DNA from: Sinisalibacter lacisalsi | GTDB taxonomy: Bacteria; Pseudomonadota; Alphaproteobacteria; Rhodobacterales; Rhodobacteraceae | Assembly (NCBI RefSeq): GCF_014640115.1 | Contig: NZ_BMGI01000006.1 | Coordinates: 62,001 to 126,000, forward strand | DNA: 64,000 nt | Reading direction: 5' to 3' | Shown: piece by piece, positions 36,559 through 46,068 of the stretch | How the letters are laid out: every line of letters starts with the position of its first letter | Position numbering within the stretch: the stretch's first letter is position 1 | The notes under the pieces: generated by a model | What the model was told of the DNA's origin: nothing | The model's database searches: none | What the model saw: the letters and a program-made list of their open reading frames with translations, nothing else | Program-made: the position numbers and the translations under genes

Positions 36559-37026
36559 ATGGCGATTGAAGGACTTCAGCGCATCCTCGCGGGGCATCCG
36601 TTGTTCCGCGACCTGTCGCCCGCCTTTCTCGACATGCTGGCGGGCTGTGCGAAGAACGTGCGCTTCGCGGCAGATACCTACATGTTTCACGAGGGTGACG
36701 ACGCCGATTTCCTCTACCTCGTGCGCGACGGCCACGCGGCGCTGGAAATCTCGGCGCCCGGGCACGGCCGGATGGTCTTCCAGACCGTGAGCGGCGGCGG
36801 CGTGATCGGCCTGAGCTGGCTGGTGCCACCCTACCGCTGGCGCTTCGACGCGCGCGCGAAGGAAGACCTGCGCGCCATCGCCTTCGATGCCAAATGCCTG
36901 CGCGGAAAATGCGACGCCGACCCCGCGCTCGGCTACGCGGTGATGAAACGGATCCTGCCCGCGCTCGTGGACCGGCTCCACGACACCCGGGTGCAGATGT
37001 TGGACCTCTACGATGCACGCCCCTGA
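36559..37026 (+). CDS. Cyclic nucleotide-binding domain protein in the hydrogenase operon
   Basis: A 155-residue protein made only of a Crp-type cyclic nucleotide-binding fold: [40 protein letters not shown] and [13 protein letters not shown]. The usual C-terminal DNA-binding domain is absent, and the phosphate-binding Arg of classical sites is not obvious. It overlaps the next gene by 14 bases. Homologues occur in bacterial group 3b hydrogenase operons (from memory); its role, perhaps a sensor or structural subunit, is unproven. Confidence 0.88.
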   Translation: MAIEGLQRILAGHPLFRDLSPAFLDMLAGCAKNVRFAADTYMFHEGDDADFLYLVRDGHAALEISAPGHGRMVFQTVSGGGVIGLSWLVPPYRWRFDARAKEDLRAIAFDAKCLRGKCDADPALGYAVMKRILPALVDRLHDTRVQMLDLYDARP

Positions 37027-37849
37027 CCCCCATACCGACCCGATGCTGCCGGTGATCGCCAGGATCACCCGCCGGACCCGCGAGCTTTCCGACGTGGTCA
37101 CCTTCGAGATGGAGGTGGAAGGCTGGCCGGGCTTCGAACCCGGACAGTTCAACATGCTCGCCGTCTTCGGGGTGGGCGAGATCCCGATCTCGATCTCGGG
37201 GCCGGTCTCCGACAGCTCCAAGATCATCCACACGATCCGCGACGTGGGCCCGGTGAGCCGCGCGCTCGCGGCGCTCGAGCCCGGCGCGGTGCTCGGCCTG
37301 CGCGGCCCCTACGGCGCGCCCTGGCCGGTGAAGGCCGCGCGGGGGCGCGACGTGGTGGTGGTGGCCGGCGGGCTCGGGCTCGCGCCGGTGCGGCCGATCC
37401 TCTACGAGCTGATGGAAAACCGCGATGCCTATGGCAAGATCACGCTGCTCTACGGCGCGCGCAGCCCCTCGGAGATCCTGTTTCGGGAGGAACTGGGCGC
37501 GTGGCGGTCGCGGCTCGACATGGGCGTGGAGGTGACGGTGGACCGGGCGCCCGAAGACTGGCACGGCCATGTCGGCGTCGTGACGGCGCTGTTGCGCGCG
37601 GCGGATTTTGCCCCCGCCAACACAACCGCCTTCGTCTGCGGCCCGGAAATCATGATTCGTTTCGCCGCGAATGGCCTCACCGATCTCGGCGTCGCCGCCA
37701 CCGACATTCACCTTTCGATGGAGCGCAACATGCAATGCGGCATCGGGCTGTGCGGCCATTGCCAGCTCGGGCCATACTTCCTGTGCAAGGACGGCCCGGT
37801 GTTCGACTGGGCCACGATGAAGCCGCTGATGCGTATCAAGGAGCTGTGA
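37013..37849 (+). CDS. hydG: NiFe hydrogenase group 3b, gamma (FAD/NAD(P)-binding) subunit
   Basis: A 278-residue flavoprotein of the ferredoxin-NADP reductase superfamily. [19 protein letters not shown] is the FAD-binding strand, [20 protein letters not shown] the nucleotide-binding region, and the C-terminal cluster is in [20 protein letters not shown] (2Fe-2S). It couples the NiFe site to NADP(H). It overlaps the upstream gene and sits directly before the hydrogenase small subunit (ATG two bases after its stop). Confidence 0.92.
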   Translation: MHAPDPHTDPMLPVIARITRRTRELSDVVTFEMEVEGWPGFEPGQFNMLAVFGVGEIPISISGPVSDSSKIIHTIRDVGPVSRALAALEPGAVLGLRGPYGAPWPVKAARGRDVVVVAGGLGLAPVRPILYELMENRDAYGKITLLYGARSPSEILFREELGAWRSRLDMGVEVTVDRAPEDWHGHVGVVTALLRAADFAPANTTAFVCGPEIMIRFAANGLTDLGVAATDIHLSMERNMQCGIGLCGHCQLGPYFLCKDGPVFDWATMKPLMRIKEL

Positions 37850-37850
37850 C

Positions 37851-38624
37851 ATGACCGGCAGACCAAGGCTCGCGGTTTGGAAGTTCTCGTCCTGCGACGG
37901 CTGCCAGCTATCCCTGCTCGATTGCGAGGACGAGGTGCTCGCCGTCGCGGGGGCGATCGAGATCGCCTATTTCCCCGAGGCCACGCGGCGCGAGGACGAC
38001 GGCGGGCATTACGATATCTCCTTCGTCGAAGGCAGCGTGACCACGCCGCACGAGGCCGAGGCGATCAAGGACATCCGCGCCCGCTCGACCACGGTGATCA
38101 CGCTCGGCGCCTGCGCTACCTCGGGCGGCATCCAGGCGCTGAAGAACGGCGCCTCGACGAAGGATTTCATCGACGCGGTCTATGCCCACCCCGAGTTCAT
38201 CGACACGCTCGACACCGCCACGCCGATCTCCGACCACGTGAAGGTCGATTTCGAGCTGCGCGGCTGCCCGATCTCGAAAACCCACCTGATCGAGCTGATC
38301 GCTGCCACGCTGGCGGGGCGCGCGCCGCAGACCCCAGCCCACGCCACCTGCATCGAGTGCAAGATGGCCGGGCATGTCTGCGTGATGGTGGCCGAGGGCA
38401 AACCCTGCCTCGGTCCGGTGACGCACGCCGGCTGCGGCGCGCTCTGCCCGGGCTACGCCCGCGGTTGCTACGGCTGCTTCGGCCCGAAGGAAACGCCCAA
38501 CACCGCCGCGCTCTCGGCCCGGCTGGCCGAGAACGGTGCCGACCGGCGGCAGATCAGGCGGCTCTACTCGACCTACAACACCAACGCGCCCGCGTTCCGC
38601 GAGGAGGCCAAGGCCCATGACTGA
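37851..38624 (+). CDS. hydD: NiFe hydrogenase group 3b, small (delta) subunit
   Basis: A 257-residue small subunit. The proximal-cluster CxxC is in [16 protein letters not shown] (Cys15 and Cys18), followed by [10 protein letters not shown] and RGCPISK. Further cysteines ([35 protein letters not shown]) bind more clusters. It has no Tat signal, so the complex is cytoplasmic, as expected for group 3. It overlaps the large-subunit gene by 8 bases. Confidence 0.95.
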   Translation: MTGRPRLAVWKFSSCDGCQLSLLDCEDEVLAVAGAIEIAYFPEATRREDDGGHYDISFVEGSVTTPHEAEAIKDIRARSTTVITLGACATSGGIQALKNGASTKDFIDAVYAHPEFIDTLDTATPISDHVKVDFELRGCPISKTHLIELIAATLAGRAPQTPAHATCIECKMAGHVCVMVAEGKPCLGPVTHAGCGALCPGYARGCYGCFGPKETPNTAALSARLAENGADRRQIRRLYSTYNTNAPAFREEAKAHD

Positions 38625-39915
38625 CACAACGATCAAGGTCGACATGCTCGCCCGCGTCGAGGGCGAGGGGGCGTTCAAGGTGGTGGTGCGCGAGGGCAAG
38701 ATCGTCGGCACCGAGTTCCGCATCTTCGAGCCGCCGCGCTTCTTCGAGGCCTTCCTGCGCGGCCGCGACCATTCCGAGGCCCCCGACATCACCGCGCGGA
38801 TCTGCGGCATCTGCCCGGTGGCCTACCAGATGAGCTCGGTGCAGGCGATGGAAATGGCGCTTGGCGTCGAGGTGAGCCAGCCGATCAAGAACCTGCGCCG
38901 GCTGCTCTATTGCGGCGAGTGGATCGAGAGCCACATCCTGCACGCCGCCATGCTGCACGCGCCCGACTTCCTCGGCTACGCCAGCGCGATCGACATGGCC
39001 AACGACGGCCACGCCGACGCGGTGAAACTGGCGCTTGATTACAAGAAGATCGGCAATTCCATCGTCACCCTCGTCGGCGGGCGCGAGATCCACCCGATCA
39101 ACGTGAAGGTGGGCGGCTGGTGGAAGGCCCCGAAAAAGCGCGACATGATGAAACTGCGCGAAGACCTCCTGCGGGCGCTCGACATGGCGGATGCCTTCGT
39201 CGATTTCACCGCCGCGCTGCCCTTCCCCGACAAGGAGCGCGACTACACCATGGTCTGCATCGAGGAGCCGAACGGGCGCTACCCGATGTACGAGGGCACG
39301 CGGCTGATCTCGAACCGGGGCATGGACATTCCGGCAACCGCGTTCAACGACCATTTCGACGAGCATCATGTGAAACAGTCGAACGCGCTGCAGGGGCGGA
39401 TGAAAGCCGGCGGCGCCTATCTCACCGGCCCGCTGCCGCGCTACAACCTTGCCTATGACAAGCTTTCCGAGCGCGCGAAGGCGGCGGCCGAGCGGTCGGG
39501 CCTCGGGCGCGAGGTGAAGAACCCCTATCGCTCGATCGTGGTGCGCGCGGTCGAAAGCCTGTTCGCGGTGGAAGAGGCAATCCGGCTGATCGAGGATTAC
39601 GAGGAATTCGATCCGGCAGCGATGGAGATCACCCCGCGCGCGGGCACCGGCATGGGCGCCTCCGAAGCCCCGCGGGGCATGCTCTTTCACCAGTATACGC
39701 TGGAAGAGGACGGCAGCATCGCCAAGGCCCAGATCGTGCCGCCCACCGCGCAGAACCAGCCGTCGATCGAGGAAGACCTCGCCGAGCTGATCGCCGATGA
39801 GCTTGACCGGCCGCACGACGAAATCCAGTGGCTGTGCGAGCAGACCATCCGCAACTACGATCCTTGCATCTCATGTGCCACGCATTTTCTCGATCTGACC
39901 ATCGACCGGGGATAG
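38617..39915 (+). CDS. hydA: NiFe hydrogenase group 3b, large (alpha) subunit
   Basis: A 432-residue catalytic subunit. Both pairs of NiFe ligands are intact: [20 protein letters not shown] (Cys63 and Cys66) and [12 protein letters not shown] (Cys417 and Cys420). In this family the chain is cut after the His at this site once nickel is in place; here the cut would remove FLDLTIDRG after His423, and the processing protease follows. The enzyme should oxidise H2 with NADP+ or evolve H2 from NADPH. Confidence 0.96.
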   Translation: MTDTTIKVDMLARVEGEGAFKVVVREGKIVGTEFRIFEPPRFFEAFLRGRDHSEAPDITARICGICPVAYQMSSVQAMEMALGVEVSQPIKNLRRLLYCGEWIESHILHAAMLHAPDFLGYASAIDMANDGHADAVKLALDYKKIGNSIVTLVGGREIHPINVKVGGWWKAPKKRDMMKLREDLLRALDMADAFVDFTAALPFPDKERDYTMVCIEEPNGRYPMYEGTRLISNRGMDIPATAFNDHFDEHHVKQSNALQGRMKAGGAYLTGPLPRYNLAYDKLSERAKAAAERSGLGREVKNPYRSIVVRAVESLFAVEEAIRLIEDYEEFDPAAMEITPRAGTGMGASEAPRGMLFHQYTLEEDGSIAKAQIVPPTAQNQPSIEEDLAELIADELDRPHDEIQWLCEQTIRNYDPCISCATHFLDLTIDRG

Positions 39916-39920
39916 GTTTC

Positions 39921-39969
39921 GGGTCGCCTGAAGGCGACCCGACCGGGTGGGGGGGCGCTGCCCCCCCAC
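39921..39969 (+). repeat. Two strong hairpins and G/C tract between hydA and its maturation protease
   Basis: First hairpin: GGGTCGCC-TGAA-GGCGACCC (39921-39940). Second: a stem of about 10 pairs made of a G7 run and a C7 run (39947-39956 with 39960-39969) with a 3-base loop. Both lie 5-55 bases past the hydA stop and before the protease start at 40004. The following stretch CCCCGAGGTATTTCTGG resembles a short sequence I recall recurring in Rhodobacteraceae intergenic regions. Confidence 0.6.
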
Positions 39970-40003
39970 TCCCCCCCGAGGTATTTCTGGACCCAAGAAG
40001 ACC

Positions 40004-40447
40004 ATGAAGCCGCTTCTGATCGGTGTGGGCAACGATTTTGCCGGGGACGATGCCGCCGGGCGGCTGGTGGCGCGCGGGCTCAGGGGCGCGTCCGGCTTCG
40101 ATCTGGCCGAGTGCCATGGTGCGGCGGCCGATCTGGTGACGCTGATGGAGGGCCGGGAGCGGGTGCTGATCGTCGACGCGTGCCGCGCGGGCGCCCCGCC
40201 CGGCACGCTGCACCGGCTTGACTCGGGCGCGGGCGAGCTGCCGCCCTGGCTGCGGTCGGTCTCGTCGCACGGGATCGGGCTGGCCGAGGGGGTTGCGCTG
40301 GCCCGGGTGCTCGGGGTCTTGCCGCCCGAGGTCGAGGTCTGGGCGATCGAGGGCGCGGACTTCGCCACAGGGGCGGCGATGACCCCGGCCGTTTCGGTCT
40401 GCGTCGCGGCGGTTTGCGCGGAAATCCCCGGGCATCTTGCCGGCTGA
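40004..40447 (+). CDS. Hydrogenase maturation endopeptidase
   Basis: A 147-residue protease of the HyaD/HoxW/HycI family that removes the C-terminal tail of the large subunit. LLIGVGNDFAGDDAAG holds the first nickel-binding acidic residue, VLIVDACRAGAPPG the second, and SSHGIGLAEGVALARVLG the His. ATG 40004 is where the conserved LIGVGN block starts; earlier starts fall in the G/C tract. Its only target in this window is HydA, whose tail after His423 fits. Confidence 0.93.
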   Translation: MKPLLIGVGNDFAGDDAAGRLVARGLRGASGFDLAECHGAAADLVTLMEGRERVLIVDACRAGAPPGTLHRLDSGAGELPPWLRSVSSHGIGLAEGVALARVLGVLPPEVEVWAIEGADFATGAAMTPAVSVCVAAVCAEIPGHLAG

Positions 40448-40534
40448 TCTTGATCTAGGTTGAAAGACCTGAGGGCAGCGACATTGATGGCGTGGCGCCG
40501 GCCAGGGCAACCTGTGCGCCGCAGGTGCGCGCAT

Positions 40535-41893
40535 TCACAGGAGCGGCGCGCCGAGGCGGAAGGCGGATTCGGCCAGGCGGCGGGGCAGGCTCGCGGGCCT
40601 GGTGCCGGTTTCGCAATCGCTCTCAAGCCCGGCGAACCACTCCGCCAGAAGCGCCACGCTCGCCGCGTCGTAGAGCGCCAGCGCGGTTTCGAAATTGAGC
40701 AGCATCGAGCGCACGTCGAGGTTGGCCGAGCCGATGATGGCGGCGTCGTCGAAGATCGCCGCCTTGGCGTGCAGCATCGGCCCGGTATGGCGCAGGATCC
40801 GGCACCCGGCGTCTTCGAAGTGGCGCAGGTAGGCGCCGCGGGCAAAATCGGCGAGGTGCTGGTTGGAACGCGCGGGCACGATCAGGCGCACGTCGCGGCC
40901 GAGGCGGGCGGCGGTGATGAGGGCGTGCTGAAGCTGGTCAGTGGGCAGGAGGTAGGGGCTGGCGATCCAGATCCGCTCGCGCGCGGTGTGGATGGCGTGA
41001 ACCAGCGCATCGTGCAGCCCGTCATGCGGCAGATCCGGGCCGGAGGGAATGAGCTGGGCGACGGCGCCCCCATCGGGGGGCGTGGTGCCGGCCGCCGGCG
41101 TGGGGTGGGCAGCGCCGTTGTCCTTGGCCCAATCGGCCTCGAAGACCTCGCAGTAGCGTTGCACCACCGGCCCGGTGATGAGGAAACTCAGGTCGAGCCA
41201 GGTGCCGGGGTGATCCTGTGGCCCGAGATAGCTGCGGCCGACGTTGCGCCCGCCGGACCAGATCTTCGCGCCGTCGGCGATGACCATCTTGCGGTGGTTG
41301 CGCAGGTTGAGCCGCCCGGTGGCGACGAGGTTGTGCACCGGCGAGAACAGGCGCATCTCGCCGCCCGCGGCGCGCAAGGCTGCGAGCGCCTTGCGCGGCC
41401 TGCGCCAGGTGCCGACCTGGTCGAGGATCAGCCGCACCCGCACCCCGCGCTCGGCCGCCTCGGTGAGCCCGGTGACGAACTCCTCGCCGTAGGGGTCAGG
41501 GTCGAGCCGGTAGAGCACCACGTCCAGCGAGTTGTGCGCGCCGGCGACGAGGTTGGCGAGGTTCGCGCGCGCGGTCTGCGGCTCGGTCTCGAACAGGATC
41601 TCGTGCCCCGGCGCGGCGGCGGGCAGGCCGAGGCGGGTGAGCTGGTCGTCGATCCGGTGCAGGGGGGGCGTGGATTCGGTCGGGGCGAAGGCGATCTCGT
41701 CGTAGCGGGTGCCGCGCTTGCGGATGCCGAGCACGAAGAACAAGGGCACGCCGAGGTAGGGCACCACGACGATGAACAGGATCCACGCCAGCGCCGATTG
41801 CGGGCTGCGCGGCTGTTGCAGCACCCACATGATCGCCAGGCCGGACGCGAGGACGCCGAAGACGATCACGCCGTGGGTCAGAAAGACGGACAT
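40535..41893 (-). CDS. cls: Cardiolipin synthase (phospholipase D family)
   Basis: A 452-residue membrane enzyme that joins phosphatidylglycerol molecules. Two N-terminal transmembrane segments (HGVIVFGVLASGLAIMWVL and ALAWILFIVVVPYLGVPLF) precede two HKD motifs: NHRKMVIADGAKIWSGGRN and LHAKAAIFDDAAIIGSANLD. Both catalytic His-Lys-Asp sets are complete. ATG 41893 is chosen because GAGGGGA is seven bases upstream; the ATG two codons earlier is too close. Gene stands alone. Confidence 0.92.
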   Translation of the reverse strand: MSVFLTHGVIVFGVLASGLAIMWVLQQPRSPQSALAWILFIVVVPYLGVPLFFVLGIRKRGTRYDEIAFAPTESTPPLHRIDDQLTRLGLPAAAPGHEILFETEPQTARANLANLVAGAHNSLDVVLYRLDPDPYGEEFVTGLTEAAERGVRVRLILDQVGTWRRPRKALAALRAAGGEMRLFSPVHNLVATGRLNLRNHRKMVIADGAKIWSGGRNVGRSYLGPQDHPGTWLDLSFLITGPVVQRYCEVFEADWAKDNGAAHPTPAAGTTPPDGGAVAQLIPSGPDLPHDGLHDALVHAIHTARERIWIASPYLLPTDQLQHALITAARLGRDVRLIVPARSNQHLADFARGAYLRHFEDAGCRILRHTGPMLHAKAAIFDDAAIIGSANLDVRSMLLNFETALALYDAASVALLAEWFAGLESDCETGTRPASLPRRLAESAFRLGAPLL

Positions 41894-42110
41894 GCTCATT
41901 CCCCTCGCCGGTCCACCGGGATGGCGGCACATGGCTGCCCTAGACATAGGGTGCCCGGGGCACGCGGTAAAGCCAGCCCCCGCGCCGGGGCTTTGCGCCT
42001 TGCCCGTTTTCTTAGCAACATGGCGCGCATTTCGGCAGGGCCTGTCCGCGATGCGGGCGCAGGCGCCGAGCACGGTTCCGTCGAGGCGCAGCGCGGCCTA
42101 GGCTCGCCCC

Positions 42111-42917
42111 ATGAAGACATTCGCGCCCCAGCCGGTGCCGTTGCTGGTGTTCTCCGATCTCGACGGCACCTTGCTCGATCATGCCGGCTACGGCCATGCG
42201 CCGGCGCGCCCGGCCCTTGCCGCGTTGCGAGCGCGCGGCGTGCCGCTGGTGCTCGCAAGCTCCAAGACCGCCGCCGAGATCGCCCCGTTGCAGGCGGACC
42301 TCGGCCTCGACCCGGCCCCGGCCATCGTCGAGAACGGCGCGGGCGTGATCTGGCCCGAGGCGGCGCCAGGCGAGGATGACAGCGCCTACCGCCGCCTGCG
42401 CGCGGCGCTCGCCCGGCTGCCCGGTCCCCTGCGGGCCGGCTTCACCGGGTTCGGCGACATGAGCGCGGCCGAGGTGGCGAATCTCACCGGCCTCTCGCCC
42501 GACGCCGCCGCCCGGGCGAAAGCGCGGGCCCATTCCGAGCCCGGCCTGTGGCGCGGCGCGGCGGCGGGGCGGCGCGCCTTTTGCGCGGCCCTCGCGGAGC
42601 AGGGCATCACGGTTCAGGCCGGCGGGCGCTTCCTGACGCTCGGCTTCGGCGGCTCGAAGGCCGAGCGGATGGCCGAGATCGCCGCCGCCTACGGCACCCC
42701 GCGCACCCTTGCCCTGGGCGACGCGCCGAACGACATCGGGATGCTCGAGGCCGCCGACCATGGCGTGATCATCCGCAACGACCACGGCCCCGGCCTGCCC
42801 CCGCTCGCGGGCGAGGCGACGGGCCGGATCACCCGCAGCACCCTGCCCGGCCCCGAGGGCTGGAACGCCGCCGTGCTCGACTTTCTCTCCACCCATGATC
42901 CCAAGGGAAAGGGCTGA
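42111..42917 (+). CDS. Glucosyl/mannosyl-3-phosphoglycerate phosphatase (HAD family)
   Basis: A 268-residue HAD phosphatase of the Cof/MPGP type. The nucleophile is in FSDLDGTLLDHAGYG (Asp16 and Asp18), the second motif is LVLASSKTAAEI, and the last is LALGDAPNDIGMLEAAD. It is followed after 3 bases by the glycosyltransferase, so it should remove phosphate from the glycosyl-3-phosphoglycerate made by that partner. Family proteins act on mannosyl- or glucosyl-3-phosphoglycerate; context with the phosphorylase downstream favours glucosyl. Confidence 0.87.
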   Translation: MKTFAPQPVPLLVFSDLDGTLLDHAGYGHAPARPALAALRARGVPLVLASSKTAAEIAPLQADLGLDPAPAIVENGAGVIWPEAAPGEDDSAYRRLRAALARLPGPLRAGFTGFGDMSAAEVANLTGLSPDAAARAKARAHSEPGLWRGAAAGRRAFCAALAEQGITVQAGGRFLTLGFGGSKAERMAEIAAAYGTPRTLALGDAPNDIGMLEAADHGVIIRNDHGPGLPPLAGEATGRITRSTLPGPEGWNAAVLDFLSTHDPKGKG

Positions 42918-42920
42918 CCC

Positions 42921-44144
42921 ATGGCCGACTTTCACCAAAACGGCAATATCGCCCAGTTTCACAACCTGCGCGCGCGTCCGGTCGAGGAACTGGCCTACGA
43001 GCTTGAAGCCTTCGCCCAGACACGCAAGATCACGCTGATCCTGCCCTCGCTCTATTCCGAACTGGAGGGCGAGGCGCTGCCGCGCATCCTCGACGAACTG
43101 GCGAAGGTGCCCTACCTGCACCGGATCGTCATCGGGCTGGATCAGGCCGACGAGGAGCAATACCGCCACGCCCGCGCCTTCTTCTCGCGGCTGCCGCAAA
43201 GCCACGTGGTGCTTTGGAACGATAGCCCCCGGATGCGCGCGATCGGCGTGCGGCTGGAGGCGCTGGGGCTCGCGCCCGAGGAGCCGGGCAAGGGCAAGAA
43301 TGTCTGGACCGCGATCGGCTATCTCATCGCCTGCGCCGACAGCGCCGTGATGGCGATCCACGATTGCGACATTCTCACCTACTCTTCCGAGATGCTGACC
43401 CGGCTGGTCTACCCGGTGGCGCATCCGGGCTTTTCCTACCAGCTGTCGAAGGGCTTCTACCCGCGGGTGGGCGGCGGCAAGTTGAACGGGCGGGTCACGC
43501 GGCTTCTGGTTTCGCCCCTGCTGATCGCGCTCAAGAAGGTGATCGGTGATCGCGATTACATCGACTACCTGCGCGCCTTCCGCTACCCGCTCTCGGGCGA
43601 ATTCGCGATGCGGGCCGGGGTCTTGCCCGATCTGCGCATCCCCTCCGACTGGGGCCTGGAAATCGGCGTGCTCTCGGAAGCCTGGCGCAACCTCGGGCCG
43701 CAGGCGGTCTGCCAGGTGGAGATCGCCGACAGCTACGATCACAAGCACCAGGACATGAGCCCGCAGGATGCGAACGCGGGGCTCAACCGGATGTCGACGG
43801 ATATCTGCAAGGCGATATTCCGCAAGCTCGCCGCCGACGGCACGGTGTTCACCAACAACACCTTCCGCACGCTGCGCGCCACCTACTACCGCACCGCGCT
43901 CGACCTGCTCGAAGCCTACGCCAACGACGCGCGGATGAACGGGCTCACGCTCGACCGCCACGGCGAGGAACAGGCGATCGAATTGTTCGCCGAGAACATC
44001 GTGCGCGCGGGCCGGATCTTTCTCGAGAACCCGCACGAGACACCCTTCATCCCCAACTGGAACCGGGTGAACGCCGCCGATGCGACGATCCTGCCCGATC
44101 TGCGCGTGGCGGCGGCAAAAGACGATGCGGAGTTTGCGCCCTGA
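42921..44144 (+). CDS. Glycosyl-3-phosphoglycerate synthase-like glycosyltransferase (GT81 type)
   Basis: A 407-residue glycosyltransferase. TLILPSLYSELEG begins the GT-A fold, GKGKNVWTAIGYLIA is typical of glucosyl-3-phosphoglycerate synthases, and HDCDILTY supplies the metal-binding Asp148-x-Asp150. It would make glucosyl-3-phosphoglycerate from NDP-glucose and 3-phosphoglycerate. It is cotranscribed with the HAD phosphatase and convergent with the phosphorylase at 44163, only 18 bases apart. Confidence 0.85.
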   Translation: MADFHQNGNIAQFHNLRARPVEELAYELEAFAQTRKITLILPSLYSELEGEALPRILDELAKVPYLHRIVIGLDQADEEQYRHARAFFSRLPQSHVVLWNDSPRMRAIGVRLEALGLAPEEPGKGKNVWTAIGYLIACADSAVMAIHDCDILTYSSEMLTRLVYPVAHPGFSYQLSKGFYPRVGGGKLNGRVTRLLVSPLLIALKKVIGDRDYIDYLRAFRYPLSGEFAMRAGVLPDLRIPSDWGLEIGVLSEAWRNLGPQAVCQVEIADSYDHKHQDMSPQDANAGLNRMSTDICKAIFRKLAADGTVFTNNTFRTLRATYYRTALDLLEAYANDARMNGLTLDRHGEEQAIELFAENIVRAGRIFLENPHETPFIPNWNRVNAADATILPDLRVAAAKDDAEFAP

Positions 44145-44162
44145 GGCGGCGCAAGCCCGCGA

Positions 44163-45908
44163 TCAGACGAAATTCGCGATCCAGCGGCACTGGTAGGGCG
44201 CCAGCGTGATCCGGTCCTCGCCGGGGCGCAGCGGCTCGCCGCTCAGCAGATCCGCCCAGGCCTCGCCGGCGATCAGGTTCAGCGCGGTCGTGGGCACCTC
44301 GATCCTGTCCGACGAGACATTGTGCAGCGCGAAGATGGATTGCCCCCGGTCGAGCGACTGGCGCCACAGACCGAAGACGCGGGCATCGAGTGCGAGGGTG
44401 AATTGCGTGGCATTGGGGTGAAAGGCCGGCTGCCGGGCGCGCAGCCGCAGGCGCCGCGAAAGCGCCGCGAGCACGCGGGCCTGGTCGCTGCCCGGATCGG
44501 CGAGACGGTCGCGCAGGGCGGGGTAATGCCAGCGGTGGCGGTTGATCGCCCGGTTCAGGCCGCGCCGGGCCACCGCTTCGGTATCGTTGGGCGTGGCCAG
44601 CAGCGAGTGGATGTAGAACGCCGGGATACCTTCGAGTGACATCATGATCGTCTGCGAACAGAGGAATCGCTCGATCTTGAAACTCTCATCGCCCGCGAAG
44701 GTCTGGCCCATGGCGTCGAACCAGGAGGTATTGAGTTCATACACCGCCTCGCCGCCACCGGGCAACGCGCGCATCGACGCCAGCCCGCCGCTGGCCTTCA
44801 CCGTCTCGATCATCCGGTCGATCTCGCCCTCGGGCAGGAGCCCCTCGGCCGGCCGCATCCCGATCCCGTCGTGGCTGGCGGTGAAATTGAGATAGGCGCA
44901 GCCGAGCGGCGCGGGCGGCATCGCGCGCTGCCACTCCAGCAGGTAGGCCGCCGAGCCGGAGAGCATGGCGTGAAGCACGAGCGGTGGCAGCGGGAAATTA
45001 TAGATCGAGTGAGCCTCGTCGCGCTGGCCGAAATAGCTCAGGTTCTCGGCCTTGGGAACGTTCGTTTCGGTCAATATTATGACGTTCTCAACGGCGAAAT
45101 TGGCCAGCAAACGTAGCAATTTTACAATTGCGTGGGTTTCCTCGAGATGAATGCACCGGGTGCCTTCGCGCTTCCAGACAAAGGCCACCGCATCGAGGCG
45201 GACGATGCGCACGCCCGCGTCGACATGCAGCCGGATGATCCGCAGGATTTCCAGCAGCACCTCGGGATTGGCGAAATTGAGATCGACCTGGTCGTGGCTG
45301 AAGGTGCACCACACGTGCCGCACCCCGCGCGAGGTTTCGACCTCGCGCAGAAGCGGCGTGGTGCGCGGCCGCACGACCTGCGCGTGGTCGGCCTCCGGAT
45401 CGGCCTCGATGAAGAAGCCGTCATACGGCGGGTGGCCCTGGAGATAGGCGTGAAACCACGGGCTCTGCGAGGAAACATGGTTGAGCACGAGGTCCGACAT
45501 CAGGTGAAACCTGCCACCGATGCGGGCGATGTCGGACCAGTCGCCCAGCGCGGGATCGACCTTGCGATAATCGGTCACCGCGAAACCGTCGTCGGAGGTG
45601 TAGGGGAAGAACGGCAGGATATGCACCCCGTTCACCACGCCCGCGAGATGGGTGTCGAGAAAATCGTGCAACAGGTCGAGCGGCTTGTGGGTGCCGTCGG
45701 TGATCGAGTTGCCGTAAGCGATCACCAGCGCGTCGCGCTGCGACCACAGGCTGTTGCCCGGCTTGCGGCCGCGCTTGCGCCGGTGGCTGCCCTCGGGCCA
45801 GAAGGCGTCGATCACCTGGCTGGCGAGGATCGCGCTGTCGGCCTCGGGGTAGATCCGCGCCAGCAGCTCTTCCAGCCGCGCGGAGAAGGGTGTCGCCTTT
45901 TTCGTCAT
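44163..45908 (-). CDS. GH13 glucosylglycerate phosphorylase/sucrose phosphorylase-like enzyme
   Basis: A 581-residue TIM-barrel enzyme of the sucrose phosphorylase group. Catalytic residues fall at the expected places: nucleophile Asp239 in VRIVRLDAVAFVWK, acid/base Glu281 in ILTETNVPKAEN, and stabiliser Asp347 in FTASHDGIGMRPAEG. The DAHV-type chloride/region III is replaced by SDLVLNHVSSQSPWF. Close family members include glucosylglycerate phosphorylases, which return glucosylglycerate to glucose 1-phosphate and glycerate. Because the two adjacent genes make that compound, this activity is more likely here than sucrose phosphorolysis. Confidence 0.85.
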   Translation of the reverse strand: MTKKATPFSARLEELLARIYPEADSAILASQVIDAFWPEGSHRRKRGRKPGNSLWSQRDALVIAYGNSITDGTHKPLDLLHDFLDTHLAGVVNGVHILPFFPYTSDDGFAVTDYRKVDPALGDWSDIARIGGRFHLMSDLVLNHVSSQSPWFHAYLQGHPPYDGFFIEADPEADHAQVVRPRTTPLLREVETSRGVRHVWCTFSHDQVDLNFANPEVLLEILRIIRLHVDAGVRIVRLDAVAFVWKREGTRCIHLEETHAIVKLLRLLANFAVENVIILTETNVPKAENLSYFGQRDEAHSIYNFPLPPLVLHAMLSGSAAYLLEWQRAMPPAPLGCAYLNFTASHDGIGMRPAEGLLPEGEIDRMIETVKASGGLASMRALPGGGEAVYELNTSWFDAMGQTFAGDESFKIERFLCSQTIMMSLEGIPAFYIHSLLATPNDTEAVARRGLNRAINRHRWHYPALRDRLADPGSDQARVLAALSRRLRLRARQPAFHPNATQFTLALDARVFGLWRQSLDRGQSIFALHNVSSDRIEVPTTALNLIAGEAWADLLSGEPLRPGEDRITLAPYQCRWIANFV

Positions 45909-46068
45909 CTCTGGCTCGGGTTTCGAGGGCGGCGGGCCTGCCTCCCGCGCGCAACGAGGTTAGCTGGGCGGGGCGCAGCCGGTCCAGAGATCGCCGGGGT
46001 TGGTCCTGCCGAGGCATGGCGCGAGGGGCCGGGGCGGCGCGGGATTGGGCAGAACGGCGCGACTTTGA

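Noticed and set aside
45050-45135. Short AT-richer patch inside the GH13 gene as an insertion
   Set aside because: The reading frame and conserved catalytic Glu region run through it without change.
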